Notes under the pieces: model-generated
Seen by the model: the letters and a program-made list of their open reading frames with translations, nothing else
The model's database searches: none
What the model was told of the DNA's origin: nothing
Shown: piece by piece, positions 59,856 to 64,000 of the stretch
Layout: each line of letters begins with the position of its first letter
How positions within the stretch are numbered: position 1 is the first letter of the stretch
Made by a program: the position numbers and the translations under genes
From: Papio anubis
Taxonomy: Eukaryota; Chordata; Mammalia; Primates; Cercopithecidae
DNA length: 64,000 nt
Assembly: GCF_008728515.1 (NCBI RefSeq)
Contig: NC_044977.1
Location: forward strand, 2,999,501-3,063,500
Reading direction: 5' to 3'

Positions 59856-60847
59856 GTAACAATCCAGAAAAAAATAACTTGTCTGAGGAGGGTGCAGAGA
59901 ATAAGAGGAGGCAAAGTAATACCCATTACTTTCCAATCTGGCTGCAAGAATAATATCAGCCTTTAATGTTAGTTCAGATTAAAGCATTCATATTGTCTAA
60001 TGCATGCCATCCTATTTCTCAAAAATAATCATGCTTTATTGCATTCTAATTAAGCAAAAGCATTGCTAGTACCATAATTATTTTGTATAAATGATAGACA
60101 AAGAATTGGATAATCAATCTCAAAAGTATCCTAGTAACCTAAAAATATATAATCAAGTAAAAATAATTCATAAAATTCAGATATTATACAATATAACAGA
60201 AAATACAGTATTTCTTATTTTATAATATTTCTTTGTCATATTCCCAGGTAGGTACTGCAAAAAGATTAATTTAAAAAACTACATCTCTTATTAAATAATT
60301 TCATGTTTTTATTAACTATGCCAAATCCAGATAAATTATATTTCTGAACATACACATTAATAATTTTGCTGTTTGTCTTTAAGACCTAAATTTTAATGTA
60401 GTCAGGTATTAGATAAAAATGTAAATTGTTGATAAATCAATTCAAAACCATCACCATAAAAATATCATTGATAGAGAGCAACTTATACTTACTGATCTAG
60501 TGACCAATACTTCTCTTAAATGTAAGAACAAATTTCAAGAAATTTGTTTTTATATATTCTATAAAAATGTGTATTTTATATATTTATTTGTACTAATCTC
60601 ATAAAATAATTTTAAAATTCTATGCATTTATGACAAAATGATTTTATATTAAATATCAAAGCAAATGTTTTATTTTAGATTAAATAAACAATAAACCTCA
60701 GCCAAGTCGCGGTTCTTCTTGGTTAGCAAAGTTTATTAAAGATTTTTTGATCTTTGTATTTTTTATAAAAGCTATTGATTTTTTATTCATTTTCCCAAAA
60801 TTTGTTACCTCGCTCTATTCCTATTTTATTCTGGTTCACAGGGACCT

Positions 60848-60899
60848 AAAAGAGAGAGAAAGGGGAAGGAGGAGGGGAAGGAAAAGGAGGAAGGAGAAA
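60848..60899. repeat. Purine tract (GGAA and GGAG units)
   Basis: 52 bp of uninterrupted A/G, for example AAGGGGAAGGAGGAGGGGAA. Confidence 0.96.
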
Positions 60900-63800
60900 T
60901 GCATTATTTTAATGACTTCCCACTCAAGTCTCTGGATTAGATATGATCTGGTTTCACGCTGTGCATCCACAGGCTGTCAGGTAAACTCGTCTTTAACTCA
61001 AGACTAGTCTAATACGAACTCATAACACAAAATGACAGCACTGTACCCCCAGATGGATGAAACTAAGGAAAACAGATTGTACACTAATATTTATAAGATT
61101 TTGCTTTTTTTTCTAGGCTATAAAATAATTATACCCAGATTAGTCAGCTTTCAATTAAACTGTAAAAAGTACCTAGATTTTACAAATTATTCACTAGTCC
61201 ATTCTCGAGTGAAGGCTATTTCATCATTTACAGCCTGCTTCAAGTGTAAATAATGTTCCTGGGATTTGCACAAAAAATGTTTTATATAACAAAAGGACAC
61301 TGGGGCAAGTACACACACATTGTAAAGAAAATATGAGAATGATAAATTGAAAGCCATGACCATTCTAAAAATTCCAGGTGACATAAAAAAGGACAGCATT
61401 GCCTGGAGAAAAGCCACAACTTGTTTCAGGTCTTTCAACTACTCTCTTAGGAGTGGAATGGAGAGGAAAAATAGGCAATTCGGATCTCTCCATTGGCGTC
61501 CCACATTTGCCCGGGCTACATACACACAAGAGAACACGATCCAGTTTCATTTGTTTCCTGGTACACTTCACAATACCATTTGAAAATCACCATGAATTCA
61601 GCCAGGAGTTTAAACACTCTTGATCATCAGAGAGAAGCAACAAGAGACTCATGCAGAAAAAGCAATTATCCCAGTGGGAACACGTGGCTCTTTGCACAGC
61701 TTGGTGAGCTGCCAGCTGAGAACACAGGCCTGGGAGAGTCCCCGCCTAGGACTCTGGCAGCTGCACTTCCCTGCTATTTCCATTTCTCCTCCTAAACTTC
61801 TCATTTCTTCCTCATAGCAATTTATAAATTGGTAGTTGGCTGTTTGCTGCTGCAGAAGCACACCTATGATAATTTGATTATAGACTACACCAGGAAGAGC
61901 TGTACTGCTAATTGCAGGTAAGTGGGAGCCACCCTGCAGAGAGACATAGTTAAAGGAAAGGATGATTTTCTTTGTGAAAGTATAAATTAGTATCTTGCTC
62001 TCTATCAAAAGTATATCACCAGAGAACCTTTTTATGATTCCTAACTTTAATAAATAACAGAAAGAAGGAACACAGCCCTCTTAAACATACCAATTTTGCT
62101 TGCTTAAGTGTAGCTCAAAGACAATATGAAGCCTTGGGTATGGCATTTTTCTGCTGGACACCCATTTTCCTGGGCTAGACAGAGGTACGTAGCCTAAAGC
62201 AATCAGCCAGGAAAGCCCCTTCTAATTTATAGTATTAACCAGGAACAGACAACTGCTGAGTGCTGATGCAATGGAGAGCAGATAAAACAGTGAAGGCTTT
62301 TTAGCAGATTCCCCAGGTGTCTGGTTCCCAAGTCATTAAGACTAGAACCCCAAAGTGAATCCTATAAAGGAGCCAATATAAAGAGTGGTTTTAGCCTTTG
62401 TTAGCTATCTTCTAAAAGTAAGAAAGCTAATTGATTTTTACCTCTATGAAAATTCTAGGTAGATTACATGCTAGCATTCAGCATTAATATGAAAAATTGA
62501 TTTAGCTTATAGCTATTAAAGTTAATGTATTATTTCCTTCACAGGTCCCATGAAACAGTGTCCTGCTGTTTTAAAGGTAAAAAACAAAGTCTTATGGGCA
62601 ATTTTCACTTTCCCACAAAACCAGGTTTCGTTTTTATCACCTCATCCAACCATCTGGCTCTAATTCTGAATTTACATACAGTCACTGCTAAGACAGCCTG
62701 AAATAAAAATCTACAAGGGAATTATGACTATACTCTAGAAATAAAGATGACAAATGTTCATAGTATTTGAGGGGAGAAAAGCTCATTTTCAAACTCTTGG
62801 CTCTTCTGAATTACAAGTACACCAGCTGAAAATACTTTGCCAACAGTAAATCCCTTTTCCTCTCTGTGGGTTCTTACACTTAGCTCTATAGTTTGGTCCA
62901 GTGTGAGAAATTTCCCTCACTACCAAATGCTTGCTAAGATAAAGCCTTTTCCAGAGATCACATATAACTTTTTACCCTTGAAATTTACATTGACTTACAT
63001 TCTGTAGAAGACACAACCATGGCAAAGTCAAATCAAGGTTGGGTATGAACGGGATTCCTTGATACAGATTGACCAATTTTACTTTATATAAATACATTTT
63101 TATGAGAAAATATAAAACACATTTAATATTACTAATTAAGATTCTATAGAAGAAATATTCCTAAAATAGCTCCAAATTGAAGTAAACACTCATGCACATT
63201 CTGTGGTATTTGAATCCCAAAGAGTCAAAGGAGAAAAAGAAGAGCTTGCAAGTGACAAGCTTAATTGATTAATCAGAAGTTAGGGCTCATCAGACCAGGG
63301 TAAGAGATTCAATATCCATATGGCTAGTTGCTTCACCCTCCTTTGTTGAACACGAGATTATGCTAGAATGTAGCTCACTCATTTGGCAAATTTGTGCCTC
63401 ATTTCATATGGAAAACATGTTCAAAACATACATAAATCCCATATCTTCCAACAATACACATGTTAACATAAATTAAAATATTTCTACACACCTCCTAAGA
63501 GGAAGCAAGTAGGCTAACTCCTCAATATGAGGAAGAAAATATGATCCTAGAAAAACAGGTCTGACCTAGCGCTTAAAAAGGAGCTTTCTAGTGGGGTAAA
63601 CTTCAAAATTATAAATAGGTACTTTTTGCTATTTCCTGAGAACTAATAATTAACTCATGGACAAATAAGAAATAAAAATAAATTCATCTTGACCATTTCT
63701 ATTTCTATAGTTGTTGGTGAAAACAAAATAACAGAGAAAATGATCTGTGTAAAGGGTATTGTAAAAACTGTTTGGAGGGATATTTATTCGGAACGTTCTT

Positions 63801-64000
63801 TTTTAGTCATAAATGGTTCCATTCCATAGCCAAGACAAAAGCATGCTGAACAGAAAATGTAATGCAAATGGTATTAATTGTACTAAGGGATATCAGTGTT
63901 TTACATGGCTTCTAACCCACGTCTAGGTTATACTGTTGGAACTTTGAGCTGAGAAATCAGAACCTTGTGCATCCTAGGTTGCTTCCATAGAAACCTATCT

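Noticed and set aside
59717..59953. Frames with poly-Asn (plus) and poly-Val (minus)
   Set aside because: Produced by the (AAC)n microsatellite.

Overview
The window is nuclear DNA of a primate and lies entirely inside one gene, ROBO1 (roundabout guidance receptor 1), transcribed from the minus strand. The reasons are: twelve split coding exons with consensus splice sites, together encoding the Ig2 (end) to FN3-3 (start) part of a Roundabout receptor; very large introns; and a repeat set of Alu, L1, L2, MIR, THE1-type LTRs, MER5 and a Tigger-like element. One young-looking AluY with a perfect 14-bp target-site duplication points to a catarrhine (Old World monkey or ape). About seven residues differ from the human protein as I remember it, which suggests a non-human catarrhine. 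Both taxonomic points are inferences. There is no bacterial, phage or CRISPR content and no complete second gene.

Layout. Because the gene runs right to left, the 5' side is at high coordinates. 51714-64000 is the 3' part of a large intron, with an Alu, a Tigger-like element, a MER5 copy and long stretches where I recognise nothing. 48260-51713 holds the last Ig2 exon and the two Ig3 exons. 23217-48259 is a 25-kb intron full of interspersed repeats, microsatellites and a 39-bp x 3 minisatellite. 20487-23216 holds the two Ig4 exons. 11009-13419 holds a tight group of four exons for Ig5 and FN3-1, including an 84-bp intron. 2067-4879 holds the two FN3-2 exons and the first FN3-3 exon. The next coding exon lies beyond position 1 of the window.

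The exons join into one uninterrupted 1785-nt reading frame of 595 residues, which corresponds to residues about 220-814 in human isoform numbering. Its NQT and NGT sequons then fall at 463 and 790, where the human glycosylation sites are as I recall them. Each domain is made of two exons, and all six introns between domains are phase 1. The product is part of the extracellular region of the Slit receptor that mediates axon repulsion.

The points most worth a second look are a non-canonical GC-AG intron after FN3-2, tandem acceptors 9 nt apart in the Ig4-Ig5 linker, an inverted Alu pair filling 40% of a 1.5-kb intron, a fresh 60-bp tandem duplication near an exon, a 47-nt Alu head with no tail patched into an old L1, and purine tracts that all lie on the same strand. 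Repeat families were named by comparing with consensus sequences from memory, so subfamily names and edges are approximate. I found no previously undescribed system; the window is a normal vertebrate gene interior.
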